A stretch of 64,000 nucleotides of DNA from Serpens gallinarum (GCF_014836765.1 NZ_JACSQG010000001.1:740896-804895); one strand, 5' to 3'; positions 1-12,500 are shown, counted from the stretch's first letter. The notes: generated by a model not told the origin, from the sequence alone. A program made the numbers and translations.

Positions 1-527
1 AATTGTTGGAGATCCAGGAGAAGGATCGCATCCTGCGCCCCGGCATGACCGTGGTCGATCTGGGCGCTGCCCCTGGGGGCTGGTCACAGGTGACCAGCCG
101 GGTGATTGGTGACAGGGGGCGCCTGATCGCGTCGGACATTCTGGAGATGGACAGCATCCCTGATGTGACCTTTGTCCAGGGCGACTTCACCGATGATGTC
201 GTGTTCGCGCAATTGCTGGAAGCCATTGGTGATTCCAAAGTAGACCTTGTGATTTCCGATATGGCCCCCAATATGAGTGGTGTCAGAGCCTCCGATCAGC
301 CACGCGCCATGTATTTGTGCGAGTTGGCATTGGACCTGGCCACCCGGGTACTGCGCCCTGGTGGCGATTTTCTGATCAAGATTTTCCAGGGTGAAGGCTT
401 CGACGAGTATCACAAGCAGACGCGCCAGATGTTCGAGAAGGTGCAGATGCGCAAGCCCCTGTCCTCGCGGGATAGATCGCGAGAGCAGTATTTGCTGGCC
501 CGCGGTTTTCGCGATCAGCAGATGTAA
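1..527 (+). CDS. rlmE: 23S rRNA 2'-O-ribose methyltransferase RlmE (FtsJ), 5'-truncated by window edge
   Basis: The enzyme methylates the 2'-O of U2552 in 23S rRNA of the 50S subunit, using S-adenosylmethionine. The visible 174 residues start inside the protein; family members are about 205-210 residues, so roughly 35 N-terminal residues lie left of the window. The SAM-binding motif [11 protein letters not shown] is near the visible N-terminus. Further on come ISDMAPN, with the catalytic Asp, and [10 protein letters not shown], with the catalytic Lys, both typical of FtsJ. The C-terminus is complete. The gene lies upstream of ftsH, the usual rlmE-ftsH pairing in gammaproteobacteria, with a 147-base gap. 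Confidence 0.96.
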   Translation, partial: LLEIQEKDRILRPGMTVVDLGAAPGGWSQVTSRVIGDRGRLIASDILEMDSIPDVTFVQGDFTDDVVFAQLLEAIGDSKVDLVISDMAPNMSGVRASDQPRAMYLCELALDLATRVLRPGGDFLIKIFQGEGFDEYHKQTRQMFEKVQMRKPLSSRDRSREQYLLARGFRDQQM

Positions 528-674
528 TTAACGCCCGAGCCTGCAGTCAAAGGTTCATAAAGGGTTACAGACGGCACCTGCGCTGGCAGGGGTTGTGTAG
601 TAAGTTAGGCCGGAATAAACCAGCCGTCATGCGGGGCATGCTCCGGACCGGGGCCAGCTTCAGAGGGTAGCTAA

Positions 675-2591
<1,917 letters not shown>

Positions 2592-2603
2592 TCAAGGTTT
2601 TTC

Positions 2604-3458
2604 ATGACCAAACTGCTTGACCCGACCCGGTTGCCTTGCGGCAACCGGGTTCTTGATTTGTCCCGTCCACACGTGATGGGCATCCTCAATGTCACGCCGG
2701 ACTCCTTTTCCGACGGCGGCAGCTACACTCAACGCGACTCAGCCTTACGACATGCGGCGGCAATGGTACAGGCCGGCGCGTCGCTGATCGATGTAGGCGG
2801 CGAGTCGACGCGCCCGGGAGCGCGACCGGTATCCCCCACTGAGGAGATTGAGCGCGTGGCGCCGATTGTCGAGGCCATTGCTCGCGAACTGGATGTGGTG
2901 ATCTCGGTTGATACATCCACGCCGGCAGTGATCCGTGAAACGGCTCGTCTGGGCGCAGGATTGATCAATGATGTGCGCTCCCTGCGTCGCGATGGCGCTT
3001 TGGATGCGGCTGTGGATAGCAACATGGCGGTTTGCTTGATGCACATGCTAGGTGAGCCGGGGACCATGCAGCACAGCCCGCACTATGATCGGGAAGTAAC
3101 GGTTGAAGTGGCGGAGTTCTTGCGGCTGCGCATGACTGAATGCGTACAGGCGGGTATTTCCGAGGAGCGCATCGTGCTCGATCCGGGCTTCGGCTTTGCC
3201 AAGACGCTTGAGCATAACCTGAGCTTGTTTAAACACATGACCGACCTGCACAAGCTCGGTCGTCCGTTGCTGGTAGGTGTCTCGCGCAAGACAATGATTG
3301 GTCAGGCATTGGGCCGTGAGGTCCCACAACGGCTTTACGGCAGCCTGGCCTTGGCAGCCCTGGCGGTGGCCAAGGGGGCTCGCATCATTCGGGTTCATGA
3401 TGTCGCGGAAACGGCCGATGTCGTAAGGATGATCGCGGCAGTCGAGTCCGCTGAGTAA
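2604..3458 (+). CDS. folP: Dihydropteroate synthase
   Basis: FolP condenses 6-hydroxymethyl-dihydropterin diphosphate with p-aminobenzoate in folate synthesis and is the sulfonamide target. The 284-residue protein has the signature [14 protein letters not shown] at about residues 26-39 and the pterin-site segment [11 protein letters not shown] near 63-73. It also has DVR and DPGFGFAKT motifs of the TIM barrel, and near the end a SRK segment of the pterin/pABA pocket. Length is normal for the family. It sits between ftsH and glmM, the conserved order in gammaproteobacteria, with a 14-base gap to glmM. Confidence 0.97.
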   Translation: MTKLLDPTRLPCGNRVLDLSRPHVMGILNVTPDSFSDGGSYTQRDSALRHAAAMVQAGASLIDVGGESTRPGARPVSPTEEIERVAPIVEAIARELDVVISVDTSTPAVIRETARLGAGLINDVRSLRRDGALDAAVDSNMAVCLMHMLGEPGTMQHSPHYDREVTVEVAEFLRLRMTECVQAGISEERIVLDPGFGFAKTLEHNLSLFKHMTDLHKLGRPLLVGVSRKTMIGQALGREVPQRLYGSLALAALAVAKGARIIRVHDVAETADVVRMIAAVESAE

Positions 3459-3472
3459 TTTATGGAGCAAGC

Positions 3473-4810
3473 ATGAGTAGAAAGTACTTTGGTACCGATG
3501 GCATACGTGGACGCGTCGGCCAATTTCCAATTACTCCCGAGTTCATGCTCAGGCTGGGTTGGGCGGCGGGCATGGCTTTCCGTCGGCAGGGTACTTGCCG
3601 GGTGTTGATCGGCAAGGACACGCGGATCTCCGGTTACATGTTTGAATCGGCCTTGCAGGCGGGTCTGGTAGCAGCGGGCGCAGATGTGATGCTGCTCGGG
3701 CCGATGCCGACCCCGGCCATCGCTTATCTAACTCGCACCTTCAATGCCGAAGCGGGAATCGTCATCAGTGCATCGCATAACCCGCATTATGACAATGGCA
3801 TCAAATTCTTCTCCGGTCAGGGTACCAAGTTGCCTGATGAAGTGGAGGCGTTGATCGAGGAGCTGCTCGATCAACCGATGAGTGTTGTCGAGTCGGCTCA
3901 GATCGGCAAGGTATCGCGAATCAACGATGCCGCCGGGCGTTACATCGAGTTTTGCAAAAGCAGTGTACCGACCAGCACTAAGCTCGGTGGTCTGAAGCTG
4001 GTGATCGACTGCGCCCATGGGGCTACATACAAAGTGGCGCCCAGCGTATTTCGCGAGCTGGGTGCGCAGGTGAGTGTGTTGTCTGCCCAGCCCGACGGCT
4101 TGAATATCAATGAGGGTTGCGGCTCCACGCATTTAGAGTCGCTGCAGGCCGAAGTGCTCAAGCAAGGCGCAGATATCGGGATCGCTTTCGATGGTGATGG
4201 TGATCGGGTGCTGATGGTCGATCGGAGTGGGCAGGCGGTGGACGGCGATGAACTGCTGTTCATCATTGCCCGTGACTATCATGAGCGCGGCATCCTCAAC
4301 GGTGGGGTCGTGGGCACTCAGATGAGTAATCTGGGTCTGGAGCTCGCGCTTCAAGAGCTGCAAATTCCGTTCACTCGAGCTAAGGTCGGGGATCGTCATG
4401 TGATGGCTGAGCTGTCAGCTCGTGGCTGGCAGCTGGGCGGTGAGGGGTCGGGGCATATCGTATGCTGCCGGCACACAACTACCGGTGATGCGATCATTGC
4501 CGCATTGCAGGTGTTGATGGCGCTCAAGCATCGCAAGGAAACATTGCAGGAAGCACGTCAGGGGCTTAGCAAATGCCCTCAGGTGCTGGTCAACGTGCGT
4601 TTTGGCGGCGGTAAGGATCCCGTTGCAAATCCCTCAGTGCAGGAGGCGTGTGATGAGGTTACTCGAAAGATGGCGGGGCGTGGGCGCGTGCTGTTGCGCA
4701 AGTCCGGAACCGAACCGCTGGTGCGCGTCATGGTTGAAGGTGACGATGAGGCTCAGGTGCGTAGTCATGCCGAGGCTTTGGCTAAAATCGTGGCTGATGC
4801 TTGCGCGTAA
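3473..4810 (+). CDS. glmM: Phosphoglucosamine mutase
   Basis: GlmM converts glucosamine-6-phosphate to glucosamine-1-phosphate for UDP-GlcNAc, and so for peptidoglycan and lipopolysaccharide. The 445-residue product starts with [14 protein letters not shown] and has the phosphoserine loop [16 protein letters not shown] near residue 100. The metal site FDGDGDR is near 240. Near the C-terminus is the phosphate-binding [15 protein letters not shown]. These are the four active-site segments of the alpha-D-phosphohexomutase family, all intact. The gene continues the ftsH-folP cluster; a 99-base gap separates it from tpiA. Confidence 0.98.
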   Translation: MSRKYFGTDGIRGRVGQFPITPEFMLRLGWAAGMAFRRQGTCRVLIGKDTRISGYMFESALQAGLVAAGADVMLLGPMPTPAIAYLTRTFNAEAGIVISASHNPHYDNGIKFFSGQGTKLPDEVEALIEELLDQPMSVVESAQIGKVSRINDAAGRYIEFCKSSVPTSTKLGGLKLVIDCAHGATYKVAPSVFRELGAQVSVLSAQPDGLNINEGCGSTHLESLQAEVLKQGADIGIAFDGDGDRVLMVDRSGQAVDGDELLFIIARDYHERGILNGGVVGTQMSNLGLELALQELQIPFTRAKVGDRHVMAELSARGWQLGGEGSGHIVCCRHTTTGDAIIAALQVLMALKHRKETLQEARQGLSKCPQVLVNVRFGGGKDPVANPSVQEACDEVTRKMAGRGRVLLRKSGTEPLVRVMVEGDDEAQVRSHAEALAKIVADACA

Positions 4811-4909
4811 TCCATCGAGCAAGCGAAGCCAATCTATGTATTTGATTCGCTTGCCAGTATTCAATCTGTTGGGTAATATCTGCGCCCACTTTGACCGACG
4901 AGGTGCAGC

Positions 4910-5665
4910 ATGCGTCGACCACTGGTAGCTGGTAACTGGAAGATGCACGGTACCCGCGCCAGCGTTGCGGAGCTGATTAAAGGTCTTCGTCAGTTGGCGT
5001 TGCCGGTTGGTGTTGAGATTGCGGTCATGCCGCCGAGTCTTTACCTCCATCAGGTGGTCATGGGCTTGGAAGGTAAGGCGATTGCTGTCGGGGCGCAGAA
5101 CTGCGCAGTAGAACCGATGCAGGGTGCCTTGACTGGCGAGATTGCAGCCAGTCAGCTGGCTGATGCTGGATGCAGCATGGTATTGATCGGTCATTCCGAG
5201 CGTCGTCAGGTGCTGGGTGAGACGGATGCCATGTTGACCCGGAAATTCGCAGCCGCACAGTCTTGTGGCTTGATGCCGGTGCTGTGTGTTGGCGAAACGC
5301 TGGAGCAGCGTGAGGCCGGGTTGACGCTAGAAGTTGTTGCGCGTCAGTTGGGTAGCGTCATTGAACAAATGGGGGTTGGTGCCTTTTCGCGTGCGGTGGT
5401 GGCTTACGAGCCGGTTTGGGCCATTGGTACCGGATTGACAGCGAGCCCGGAGCAAGCGCAAGAAGTACATGCCGCGATACGTGCGCAGCTGAGAGCTGAA
5501 AGTGCTGAGGTTGCGCGCGGTGTCCGAATTCTCTACGGCGGCAGTGTTAAGGCGGCCAATGCGGTTGAGTTGTTCGGCATGGCGGATATCGACGGTGGGC
5601 TCATTGGTGGGGCCTCCCTGAACGCGGAAGAGTTTGGTGCGATCTGTCGTGCCGCGGGAAGCTGA
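4910..5665 (+). CDS. tpiA: Triosephosphate isomerase
   Basis: TpiA interconverts dihydroxyacetone phosphate and glyceraldehyde-3-phosphate in the cytoplasm. The 251-residue product has the complete active site: Lys11 in NWKMHG, His95 in IGHSERR and Glu167 in [11 protein letters not shown]. The phosphate-binding glycines are in ILYGGSVK and GLIGGASL near the end. Length is normal. The ATG at 4910 is preceded by GACGAGG. secG begins 2 bases after the stop, so the two genes are co-transcribed, as is usual in Pseudomonas. Confidence 0.98.
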   Translation: MRRPLVAGNWKMHGTRASVAELIKGLRQLALPVGVEIAVMPPSLYLHQVVMGLEGKAIAVGAQNCAVEPMQGALTGEIAASQLADAGCSMVLIGHSERRQVLGETDAMLTRKFAAAQSCGLMPVLCVGETLEQREAGLTLEVVARQLGSVIEQMGVGAFSRAVVAYEPVWAIGTGLTASPEQAQEVHAAIRAQLRAESAEVARGVRILYGGSVKAANAVELFGMADIDGGLIGGASLNAEEFGAICRAAGS

Positions 5666-5667
5666 AG

Positions 5668-6048
5668 ATGCTTGAGACTGTCGTGATTGTTGTTCACTTG
5701 TTGATGGCGCTGGCGGTAATCGGGCTGGTGCTGATTCAGCAAGGTAAGGGCGCGGATGCGGGTGCGTCGTTTGGTGCTGGCGCTTCGAATACAGTATTTG
5801 GTAGTCAAGGTTCTGCTACCTTTCTGAGTCGAATTACTGGTATACTCGCTGCGGTTTTTTTCATTACCAGCTTGGGTTTAGCGTATTTTGCTAAAGATAA
5901 AGCTGATATGCTTGACCAGGTCGGTTTGCCTGATCCTGCAGTGTTGGAAGTGCAGAAGCCAGCGGCCGTCGAAGACGTCCCGCTGCCCGAAGCGACCAAG
6001 CCAGCAGCCAATGAGGCTGATGTGCCGGTAGTTCCGGGTCAGGAGTAA
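5668..6048 (+). CDS. secG: Preprotein translocase subunit SecG
   Basis: SecG is the small accessory subunit of the SecYEG inner-membrane channel. The 126-residue protein has the expected two hydrophobic segments (about residues 4-23 and 52-73). Between them is a Gly/Ala-rich loop with the conserved [14 protein letters not shown] stretch. A Pro/Ala/Glu-rich cytoplasmic tail follows, longer than in E. coli SecG (about 110 residues) but common in Pseudomonas. The start is 2 bases after the tpiA stop. A tRNA-Leu gene follows within 13 bases, the same secG-leuU arrangement known from other gammaproteobacteria. Confidence 0.96.
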   Translation: MLETVVIVVHLLMALAVIGLVLIQQGKGADAGASFGAGASNTVFGSQGSATFLSRITGILAAVFFITSLGLAYFAKDKADMLDQVGLPDPAVLEVQKPAAVEDVPLPEATKPAANEADVPVVPGQE

Positions 6049-6060
6049 CAAAGCAGTTTT

Positions 6061-6146
6061 GCCGAGGTGGTGGAATTGGTAGACACGCTACCTTGAGGTG
6101 GTAGTGGCCATAGGCTGTAGGGGTTCGAGTCCCCTCCTCGGTACCA
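6061..6146 (+). tRNA. tRNA-Leu (anticodon GAG)
   Basis: This is a class II tRNA of 86 nucleotides with an encoded CCA end. The acceptor strands GCCGAGG and CCTCGGT pair over seven positions, with a G-U at the first. The anticodon loop TTGAGGT places GAG at 6095-6097, between CTACC and GGTAG. A long variable arm precedes the T arm, whose loop begins TTCGAGT. The tRNA reads CUC and CUU leucine codons. It lies just after secG, probably as part of the same transcript, and ends in a strong terminator at 6151-6184. Confidence 0.97.
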
Positions 6147-6150
6147 TACA

Positions 6151-6184
6151 CAAGAATGCCCGCTGTTAGCGGGTATTCTTGTTT
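6151..6184 (+). terminator. Rho-independent terminator after tRNA-Leu
   Basis: A hairpin forms between CAAGAATGCCCGC and GCGGGTATTCTTG, with one unpaired base and a short loop, followed by TTT. It closes the tpiA-secG-tRNA-Leu transcript and separates it from the decayed tRNA-Met downstream. Confidence 0.8.
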
Positions 6185-6245
6185 GCGGGATGTGTGTTTG
6201 ACCTTTGTAGGGCAGGGCAATATACTGCCGCTCCAGCTTTAGGTG

Positions 6246-6319
6246 TATGGGGTGGAGCAGTCTGGTAGCTCGTCGGGCGCGTATCCCGAAGGACGTTGGT
6301 TCATCCAGCCCCGCAGCCA
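6246..6319 (+). pseudogene. Decayed initiator tRNA-Met (metY-type) relic
   Basis: The stretch is nearly identical to an initiator tRNA over the D arm and anticodon stem: TGGAGCAGTCTGGTAGCTCG, then TCGGG and CCCGA. The functional parts are damaged. The anticodon loop reads CGCGTAT instead of CTCATAA, so the invariant U33 is G and the CAU anticodon is CGU (6280-6282). The T loop has only TTCAT, two bases short. The 3' acceptor strand has lost one C, and the 5' strand TATGGGG no longer pairs with it. The end reads GCCA. In other Pseudomonas an intact tRNA-fMet occupies this site before rimP-nusA-infB. I infer a broken gene; functional copies must be elsewhere. Confidence 0.8.
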
Positions 6320-6328
6320 GTAGTAGCC

Positions 6329-6354
6329 AAGCCCCTGTTCAGGGGCTTTTTGTT
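6329..6354 (+). terminator. Rho-independent terminator before rimP
   Basis: GCCCCTG and CAGGGGC pair around a short loop and are followed by TTTTTG. It lies 10 bases after the tRNA-Met relic, so it is probably the old terminator of that tRNA. The rimP operon would then need its own promoter in the 6355-6443 stretch, or depend on readthrough. Confidence 0.8.
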
Positions 6355-6443
6355 GGCTGCATAGTCAGTTCCATCCTGTTCATGGATGGGTGAATGGATG
6401 GGCGTTTCGCCCATTTTTTATTTCCAGAAAAAGGAGGCTCTCG

Positions 6444-6902
6444 ATGTCGAGCAAGCTAGAACAGTTGCAAGCGATGGTGTCTCCTGTGATCGAAGCCTTG
6501 GGCTATCAATGCTGGGGTATCGAATTTCTTCCCCAAGGCAAGCATTCACTGCTGCGAATCTATATTGATCATGCTGATGGCATTCTCGTCGATGACTGCG
6601 AAAAGGTCAGTCGTCAAGTAAGTGGCGTGCTTGATGTGGAAGACCCGATCAGCAATGAATACACCCTTGAAGTTTCCTCCCCGGGAATGGATCGGCCCTT
6701 GTTTACACTGGAGCAGTTCGCTGTGTATGCCGGTGAGCAGGTGAAGATCAAACTGCGTATTCCTTTTGACGGGCGACGCAACTTTCAGGGGATTCTCCGC
6801 GGGGTAGAAGAGCAGGATGTCGTGGTGTTAGTTGACGATCATGAGTACCTGTTGCCGATCGATTCGATCGATAAGGCCAATATCGTTCCCCGTTTTGACT
6901 AA
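6444..6902 (+). CDS. rimP: Ribosome maturation factor RimP
   Basis: RimP acts in late maturation of the 30S ribosomal subunit. The ATG at 6444 is preceded by AAGGAGG at 6431-6437 and gives 152 residues, the usual length. An upstream in-frame start at 6390 would add 18 residues with no support. Recognisable segments are the N-terminal alpha-beta domain with [11 protein letters not shown], the [20 protein letters not shown] motif, and [14 protein letters not shown], which leads into the C-terminal SH3-like domain. It is the first gene of the rimP-nusA-infB-rbfA-truB-rpsO-pnp cluster. Confidence 0.97.
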   Translation: MSSKLEQLQAMVSPVIEALGYQCWGIEFLPQGKHSLLRIYIDHADGILVDDCEKVSRQVSGVLDVEDPISNEYTLEVSSPGMDRPLFTLEQFAVYAGEQVKIKLRIPFDGRRNFQGILRGVEEQDVVVLVDDHEYLLPIDSIDKANIVPRFD

Positions 6903-6949
6903 AACGCGGATCCCGCGGATCCAATGGATTGCGAAAGGCGAGGCGTACA

Positions 6950-8431
6950 ATGAGCAAAGAAGTACTGCTGGTTGTTGAGTCGGTGTCCAATGAAAAGGGC
7001 GTACCGGCTAATGTTATTTTTGAGGCGCTTGAGCTCGCTCTGGAAACCGCCACCAAAAAGCGTTTTGAAGACGAGGTTGAGCTGCGGGTGGCGATTAACC
7101 GCCAAACCGGCAACTACGACACATTCCGTCGCTGGTCTGTGGTCGAAGACCAGGATCAGGAGAATCCGGCAGCTCAGTTAACCGTTGCCGAGGCCCAAGA
7201 GCACAAGTCTGACGCTCAGGTCGGTGATGTCGTCGAAGAAAAGATCGAATCTATCGAGTTCGGCCGCATCGCTGCACAAACTGCCAAGCAGGTAATCGTG
7301 CAGAAAGTGCGCGAAGCCGAGCGCGCGCAGATTGTCGACGCTTACCGCGAGCGGGTCGGCGAGATCATTTCCGGAACCGTGAAAAAGGTTACCCGGGACA
7401 GTGCAATCATTGACTTGGGCAATAACGCCGAGGCCTTGTTGGCGCGTGAAGAGATCATTCCGCGGGAGATTTTCCGAGTCGGTGGGCGCGTTCGTGCGCT
7501 GCTGAAGGAAATTCGAGCAGAAAACCGCGGCCCCCAACTGATTTTGTCGCGCACTGCGCCGCAGATGCTGATCGAGCTGTTCCGTATCGAAGTGCCGGAA
7601 ATAGCCGAAGAGCTGATCGAGGTGATGGCAGCATCCCGTGATCCGGGCTCGCGCGCCAAGATCGCAGTGCGCTCGAAGGACAAGCGCATTGATCCACAGG
7701 GTGCCTGTATCGGCATGCGCGGTTCGCGCGTGCAGGCAGTTTCCGGTGAGCTGGGTGGTGAGCGTGTCGACATCGTGCTGTGGGACGACAACCCCGCACA
7801 GTTTGTGATCAATGCCATGTCCCCCGCGGAAGTGGTGGCGATCATTGTCGATGAAGATGCCCATGCGATGGATATTGCCGTCGGCGAAGACAACCTGGCG
7901 CAGGCCATTGGCCGCGGCGGCCAGAACGTGCGTCTGGCCAGTCAGTTGACTGGCTGGACACTGAACGTCATGACCGAAGCCGATATTCAGGCCAAGCAAC
8001 AGGCTGAAACCGGCGACATCATGCAAGCATTCATCGATGAGCTGGAAGTTGATGAAGAATTGGCACAGGTCCTGGTGGAAGAGGGTTTCACCAGCCTGGA
8101 AGAAATTGCCTATGTACCCATGGAGGAAATGCTCAATATCGATGGCTTCGACGAAGACATCGTTAATGAGCTGCGCGCCCGGGCCAAGGATCGCCTGTTG
8201 ACCAAGGCGATCGCGACCGAAGAAAAACTGGCAGACGTGCAACCGGCCGAAGACCTGCTCTCCCTTGAGGGCATGGGCAAGGAGCTGGCAGTTGAGTTGG
8301 CACTGCGGGGCGTTGCCACCCGCGAAGACCTGGCCGAGCAGTCGATCGACGACCTGCTCGACATCGACGGCATGGACGAAGAGCGTGCCGGCAAGCTGAT
8401 CATGGCCGCCCGAGCCCACTGGTTCGAGTAA
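6950..8431 (+). CDS. nusA: Transcription termination/antitermination factor NusA
   Basis: NusA binds RNA polymerase and controls pausing, termination and antitermination. The product is 493 residues from the ATG at 6950 (GCGAAAGGCGAGG upstream), equal to other Pseudomonas NusA. Order of parts: N-terminal RNA-polymerase-binding domain; S1 domain from about residue 135; two KH domains, with [17 protein letters not shown] and [18 protein letters not shown]; and two C-terminal acidic helix-hairpin-helix repeats. Those repeats bind the alpha-subunit CTD in E. coli. It sits between rimP and infB, the conserved order. Confidence 0.98.
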   Translation: MSKEVLLVVESVSNEKGVPANVIFEALELALETATKKRFEDEVELRVAINRQTGNYDTFRRWSVVEDQDQENPAAQLTVAEAQEHKSDAQVGDVVEEKIESIEFGRIAAQTAKQVIVQKVREAERAQIVDAYRERVGEIISGTVKKVTRDSAIIDLGNNAEALLAREEIIPREIFRVGGRVRALLKEIRAENRGPQLILSRTAPQMLIELFRIEVPEIAEELIEVMAASRDPGSRAKIAVRSKDKRIDPQGACIGMRGSRVQAVSGELGGERVDIVLWDDNPAQFVINAMSPAEVVAIIVDEDAHAMDIAVGEDNLAQAIGRGGQNVRLASQLTGWTLNVMTEADIQAKQQAETGDIMQAFIDELEVDEELAQVLVEEGFTSLEEIAYVPMEEMLNIDGFDEDIVNELRARAKDRLLTKAIATEEKLADVQPAEDLLSLEGMGKELAVELALRGVATREDLAEQSIDDLLDIDGMDEERAGKLIMAARAHWFE

Positions 8432-8459
8432 AGCAATTGCGGCCTGAGGAGAGAAATGC

Positions 8460-10946
8460 ATGACGCAAGTCACGGTGAAAGAACTGGCCCAAGTGGTCGA
8501 CACACCGGTCGAGCGACTGCTGCTGCAGATGCGTGAGGCTGGCCTGCCGCACACGAGCGCTGAGCAAGTAGTGACCGATAGTGAAAAACAGGCGCTGTTG
8601 AGCCACCTGAAGGGTGATCATGGTGCGAAGGGAGATGAGCCGCGCAAGATTACCTTGCAGCGCAAGACCACCACGACCCTGAAAGCTCCAGGCAGCAAGA
8701 CCATCAGTGTCGAAGTCCGTAAGAAGAAGACCTTCGTCAAGCGCAGCCCGGTTGAAATCGAGGCCGACAAGCAGCGTGAATTGGAAGAACAGCGTGCTGC
8801 CGAGCAAGCGGCGCGTTTGAAGGCCGAAGAAGAAGCGAAGCAGAAAGCCCAGGCAGAGGCTGCCCGCCAGCAACCTGCCGCGAGCGCAGAAGCTCCGGTA
8901 GCTGCCAAGGCTGAGCCGGGTAGCCCGGTGGTGCGCGAAGCAGCTGCTCCAGCTGCCGGTGAAGTGCGTAAGAAAGAAGAGCCGCGTCGTGTTGAAAAAC
9001 GCGAAGTGGTGGATGATCGGCGTGAGCGCAAGGTTGCGCAGCCGCGTCCGGCTTCCAAGGACAAGGCCCCGTCTCCACGTGTCGCACCGCGTACTCTCGA
9101 CGAAGAAAGCGATGGCTTTCGTCGTGGCGGACGTGGCAAGGGCCGGCTGAAGAAGCGTAATCAGCACGGCTTCCAGAGCCCGAGCGGTCCGGTTGTGCGT
9201 GATGTTTCCATCGGCGAAACCATCACCGTGGCCGATCTGGCTGCGCAGATGTCTGTGAAAGCCGCGGAAGTGATCAAGTTCATGTTCAAGATGGGCACTC
9301 CGGTGACCATCAACCAGGTTCTTGATCAGGAAACCGCACAGCTGGTGGCTGAAGAACTGGGCCACAAGGTCAAGTTGGTCAGCGACAACGCGCTTGAAGA
9401 GCAGCTGGCTGAATCGCTGAAATTCGAAGGCGAGGCAATGACTCGTGCACCGGTTGTGACCGTGATGGGTCACGTCGACCATGGCAAGACCTCGCTGCTC
9501 GACTACATTCGTCGCGCCAAGGTCGCCTCGGGCGAAGCTGGCGGCATCACCCAGCATATCGGCGCCTACCACGTTCAAACCGAGCGCGGCATGGTGACCT
9601 TCCTGGATACCCCTGGTCACGCCGCGTTTACCGCCATGCGTGCCCGTGGTGCGAAGGCGACCGATATCGTGATCCTGGTGGTGGCAGCTGATGATGGCGT
9701 CATGCCTCAGACACAAGAAGCGGTCCAGCATGCGAAAGCCGCTGGGGTGCCCCTGGTGGTTGCAATCAACAAGATCGACAAGCCCGAAGCCAATCCGGAC
9801 AACATCAAGAACGGCTTGGCCGCGCTGGATGTGATTCCGGAAGAGTGGGGCGGTGACACGCCGTTCATTCCGGTGTCCGCCAAGATGGGTACCGGCGTTG
9901 ATGAGCTGCTCGAAGCCGTGCTGCTGCAGGCCGAAATTCTCGAGCTCAAGGCAACCCCGTCTGCGCCAGGCCGCGGTGTCGTGGTGGAATCGCGTCTCGA
10001 CAAGGGACGTGGTCCGGTAGCAACCGTGCTGGTCCAGGACGGTACTCTGCGTCAGGGTGATGTGGTTCTGTGCGGTGTGACCTTCGGTCGCGTCCGCGCC
10101 ATGCTCGATCAGAGCGGCAAGCAGGTCAAAGAAGCTGGCCCGGCTATTCCGGTCGAGATTCTCGGCCTGGATGGTACGCCTGAAGCCGGTGATGACCTGA
10201 CTGTCGTCGCCGACGAGAAGAAGGCTCGCGAAGTAGCACTGTTCCGTCAGGGCAAGTTCCGCGAAGTGAAGCTGGCCCGTGCTCACGCCGGCAAGCTGGA
10301 GAACATCTTCGAGACCATGGGCCAGGACGAGAAGAAGACGCTCAACATCGTCCTCAAGTCCGATGTGCGTGGTTCCCTGGAAGCTCTGCAGGGTTCGCTC
10401 AACGGCCTGGGCAATGACGAAGTGCAGGTGCGCGTAGTCGGCGGTGGTGTCGGCGGTATCACCGAATCCGATGCCAACCTGGCACTGGCTTCCAACGCCG
10501 TACTGTTTGGCTTCAACGTGCGGGCTGATGCTGGAGCGCGCAAGATTGTCGAGGCCGAAGGCTTGGACATGCGCTACTACAACGTCATTTACGACATCAT
10601 CGAGGACGTTAAGAAGGCGCTCACCGGTATGCTCGGCAGTGATGTTCGGGAGAATATCCTGGGTATTGCCGAAGTGCGCGACGTCTTCCGCTCGCCGAAG
10701 TTTGGTGCGGTTGCCGGTTGTATGGTGCTCGAGGGTCTGGTGCACCGTAACCGTCCGATCCGTGTATTGCGTGAGGACGTGGTCATTTTTGAAGGCGAGC
10801 TGGAATCCCTGCGCCGCTTCAAGGACGACGTGGCCGAAGTGCGTGCCGGCATGGAATGCGGTATCGGCGTGAAGAGCTATAACGACGTTAAGGTCGGGGA
10901 CAAGATCGAAGTGTTCGAGAAGGTCCAGGTGGCGCGCTCGCTCTAA
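8460..10946 (+). CDS. infB: Translation initiation factor IF-2
   Basis: IF-2 is the GTPase that brings fMet-tRNA to the 30S subunit and promotes subunit joining. The 828-residue product has the IF2-N domain at the start. A long charged Ala/Glu/Lys/Arg-rich linker follows, to about residue 240, then a second IF2-N domain. The G domain has G1 GHVDHGKT near residue 337, DTPGHAAF and NKIDKPEAN. The C-terminal beta-barrel and fMet-tRNA-binding domains follow. Internal starts that would give shorter IF-2 forms, as in E. coli, cannot be judged from sequence alone. Confidence 0.98.
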   Translation: MTQVTVKELAQVVDTPVERLLLQMREAGLPHTSAEQVVTDSEKQALLSHLKGDHGAKGDEPRKITLQRKTTTTLKAPGSKTISVEVRKKKTFVKRSPVEIEADKQRELEEQRAAEQAARLKAEEEAKQKAQAEAARQQPAASAEAPVAAKAEPGSPVVREAAAPAAGEVRKKEEPRRVEKREVVDDRRERKVAQPRPASKDKAPSPRVAPRTLDEESDGFRRGGRGKGRLKKRNQHGFQSPSGPVVRDVSIGETITVADLAAQMSVKAAEVIKFMFKMGTPVTINQVLDQETAQLVAEELGHKVKLVSDNALEEQLAESLKFEGEAMTRAPVVTVMGHVDHGKTSLLDYIRRAKVASGEAGGITQHIGAYHVQTERGMVTFLDTPGHAAFTAMRARGAKATDIVILVVAADDGVMPQTQEAVQHAKAAGVPLVVAINKIDKPEANPDNIKNGLAALDVIPEEWGGDTPFIPVSAKMGTGVDELLEAVLLQAEILELKATPSAPGRGVVVESRLDKGRGPVATVLVQDGTLRQGDVVLCGVTFGRVRAMLDQSGKQVKEAGPAIPVEILGLDGTPEAGDDLTVVADEKKAREVALFRQGKFREVKLARAHAGKLENIFETMGQDEKKTLNIVLKSDVRGSLEALQGSLNGLGNDEVQVRVVGGGVGGITESDANLALASNAVLFGFNVRADAGARKIVEAEGLDMRYYNVIYDIIEDVKKALTGMLGSDVRENILGIAEVRDVFRSPKFGAVAGCMVLEGLVHRNRPIRVLREDVVIFEGELESLRRFKDDVAEVRAGMECGIGVKSYNDVKVGDKIEVFEKVQVARSL

Positions 10947-10949
10947 CGA

Positions 10950-11027
10950 GCGGCTGCACGCTTCAAGCGGCAAGCTTCGAGAGGTGGCCTTTTGGCTACT
11001 GATCGAGCTTGCCGTTTGCCGTTGCAG
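10950..11027 (+). repeat. Imperfect long inverted repeat between infB and rbfA
   Basis: CGGCAAGCTTCGA at 10968-10980 pairs with TCGAGCTTGCCG at 11003-11014, with one bulged base; the outer flanks and a central GGCC-TTTT-GGC extend the fold. It resembles the GC-rich intergenic hairpins common in Pseudomonas and could be an mRNA processing or stability element inside the operon. Its T-poor flank argues against a simple terminator. Confidence 0.55.
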
Positions 11028-11074
11028 TTTCATGGTTTTTCCAAGCGTGCACTGGCCGCTTGAGGCAGGTTTTT

Positions 11075-11458
11075 ATGGCTAAAGAATACAGTCGCACCCA
11101 GCGCATCGGCGACCAGATGCAACGCGAGCTGGCGCAAATGATTCCCCGTGAGGTTCGCGACCCGCGGCTCGGGTTTGTGACCATCACCGCGGTGGAAGTC
11201 AGTCGCGATGTCGGGCATGCAAAGATTTTCATCACCCTGATGGGTGATTTTGACGACGAAAAGCTCAAGTTGAATCTGGACATCCTCAACGACTCGGCTG
11301 GTTACCTGCGTATGCTGCTGGGCAAGTCGATGAAGCTGCGCAGCGTGCCGCAGCTGCGCTTCCACTATGATGCGAGCATTCGTCGTGGTGCTGAATTGTC
11401 GGTGCTGATCGAGCGTGCGGTAGCCGAGGATCGCCAGCACACCAAGGACGGGGAATAA
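11075..11458 (+). CDS. rbfA: 30S ribosome-binding factor RbfA
   Basis: RbfA helps process the 5' end of 16S rRNA and is needed for cold adaptation. The ATG at 11075, with TTGAGGCAGG upstream, gives 127 residues. The open frame begins at 11009, but the extra 22 residues have no family support. Landmarks are [17 protein letters not shown] at the N-terminus, [18 protein letters not shown] in the middle, and [17 protein letters not shown] of the KH-like fold. truB begins 3 bases after its stop. The long hairpin at 10950-11027 lies in its leader. Confidence 0.96.
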   Translation: MAKEYSRTQRIGDQMQRELAQMIPREVRDPRLGFVTITAVEVSRDVGHAKIFITLMGDFDDEKLKLNLDILNDSAGYLRMLLGKSMKLRSVPQLRFHYDASIRRGAELSVLIERAVAEDRQHTKDGE

Positions 11459-11461
11459 CGC

Positions 11462-12379
11462 GTGGCTCAGGTCAAACGCATACGCCGCAAGGTCAACGGT
11501 GTACTGATTTTCGACAAGCCCCATGGCTTCAGCTCCAATGCCGCGTTGCAGAAAGTGCGCTGGCTGCTGAATGCGGAAAAGGCGGGCCACACCGGCAGCC
11601 TTGATCCCTTGGCAACCGGTGTGCTGCCGCTGTGTTTCGGTGAGGCTACAAAGTTTTCCCAGTACCTGCTGGATGCCGACAAAGCCTACGAAACCGTCAT
11701 GCAACTTGGCGTGACGACCACCACCGGCGATGCCGAGGGCGAAGTTCTCGAACGTCGCGCGGTGACGGTTGGTCGCGCCGAGATCGAGGCTTTGCTGCCG
11801 CGCTTTCGCGGTGAGATCCAGCAGGTGCCGCCGATGTATTCGGCACTGAAAAAAGACGGTCAGCCTCTCTATAAGTTGGCGCGTGCCGGGGAAGTAGTGG
11901 AGCGCGAGGCGCGTTCTGTTACTATCTCCCGCCTGGAGTTGCTGGCCTGTGAGGGCGACAAGGTTCGCCTGGCCGTTGGCTGCAGCAAGGGCACTTATAT
12001 TCGTACCCTGGTGGAAGACTTGGGTGCGCTGCTCGGCTGTGGTGCCCATGTGGTTGAATTGCGCCGGACTCAGGCAGGGCCGTTTGGCTTGGATCAGGCG
12101 ATCAGCCTGGAAGAGCTGGAAGCCGTTCATGCTGAAGGCGGCGCGGAAGCTGTGGATCGCTTTCTGTTGCCGGTGGATTGTGGCCTGACAGATTGGCCGC
12201 TGATCCAGCTGTCCGAGCATAGCGCCTATTATTGGTTGCATGGTCAGCCAGTCCGTGCCCCGGAAGCGCCGAAGTTCGGCATGATGCGGGTGCAGGATCA
12301 CACCGGTCGCTTTATCGGTATCGGTGAAGTGAGTGATGACGGGCGCGTTGCGCCGCGTCGACTGATTCGGTCGGAATGA
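11462..12379 (+). CDS. truB: tRNA pseudouridine-55 synthase
   Basis: TruB makes pseudouridine 55 in the T loop of tRNAs. From the GTG at 11462 the protein is 305 residues, normal for the family. The catalytic Asp48 is in [17 protein letters not shown]. The motifs [19 protein letters not shown] and [15 protein letters not shown] are also present, and a C-terminal PUA-like part follows. An ATG-led alternative is not apparent, and the 3-base distance from rbfA supports translational coupling at the GTG. Confidence 0.97.
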   Translation: MAQVKRIRRKVNGVLIFDKPHGFSSNAALQKVRWLLNAEKAGHTGSLDPLATGVLPLCFGEATKFSQYLLDADKAYETVMQLGVTTTTGDAEGEVLERRAVTVGRAEIEALLPRFRGEIQQVPPMYSALKKDGQPLYKLARAGEVVEREARSVTISRLELLACEGDKVRLAVGCSKGTYIRTLVEDLGALLGCGAHVVELRRTQAGPFGLDQAISLEELEAVHAEGGAEAVDRFLLPVDCGLTDWPLIQLSEHSAYYWLHGQPVRAPEAPKFGMMRVQDHTGRFIGIGEVSDDGRVAPRRLIRSE

Positions 12380-12500
12380 CCGGAACCCGCGGATCGTCAT
12401 GCGATTCGCGGCAACGAGGGTGGCTGTTAGCAGGCACGGTCATGCCTCTTTTTAAAACACGGGATTCGTCCCGGCCTGTTCACTCTAGGAGTCCATTACC

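Noticed and set aside
6246-6319. Annotating this as a functional tRNA-Thr because of the CGT anticodon
   Set aside because: The body is initiator tRNA-Met, and U33, the T loop and the acceptor stem are broken, so no functional tRNA is expected.
7178-8554. 458-codon open frame on the minus strand
   Set aside because: It is antisense to nusA; the nusA product matches its family over the full length.
8400-11033. 877-codon open frame on the minus strand
   Set aside because: It lies opposite infB and is a product of the codon bias of that gene; the translation is His/Gln-rich and resembles no family.
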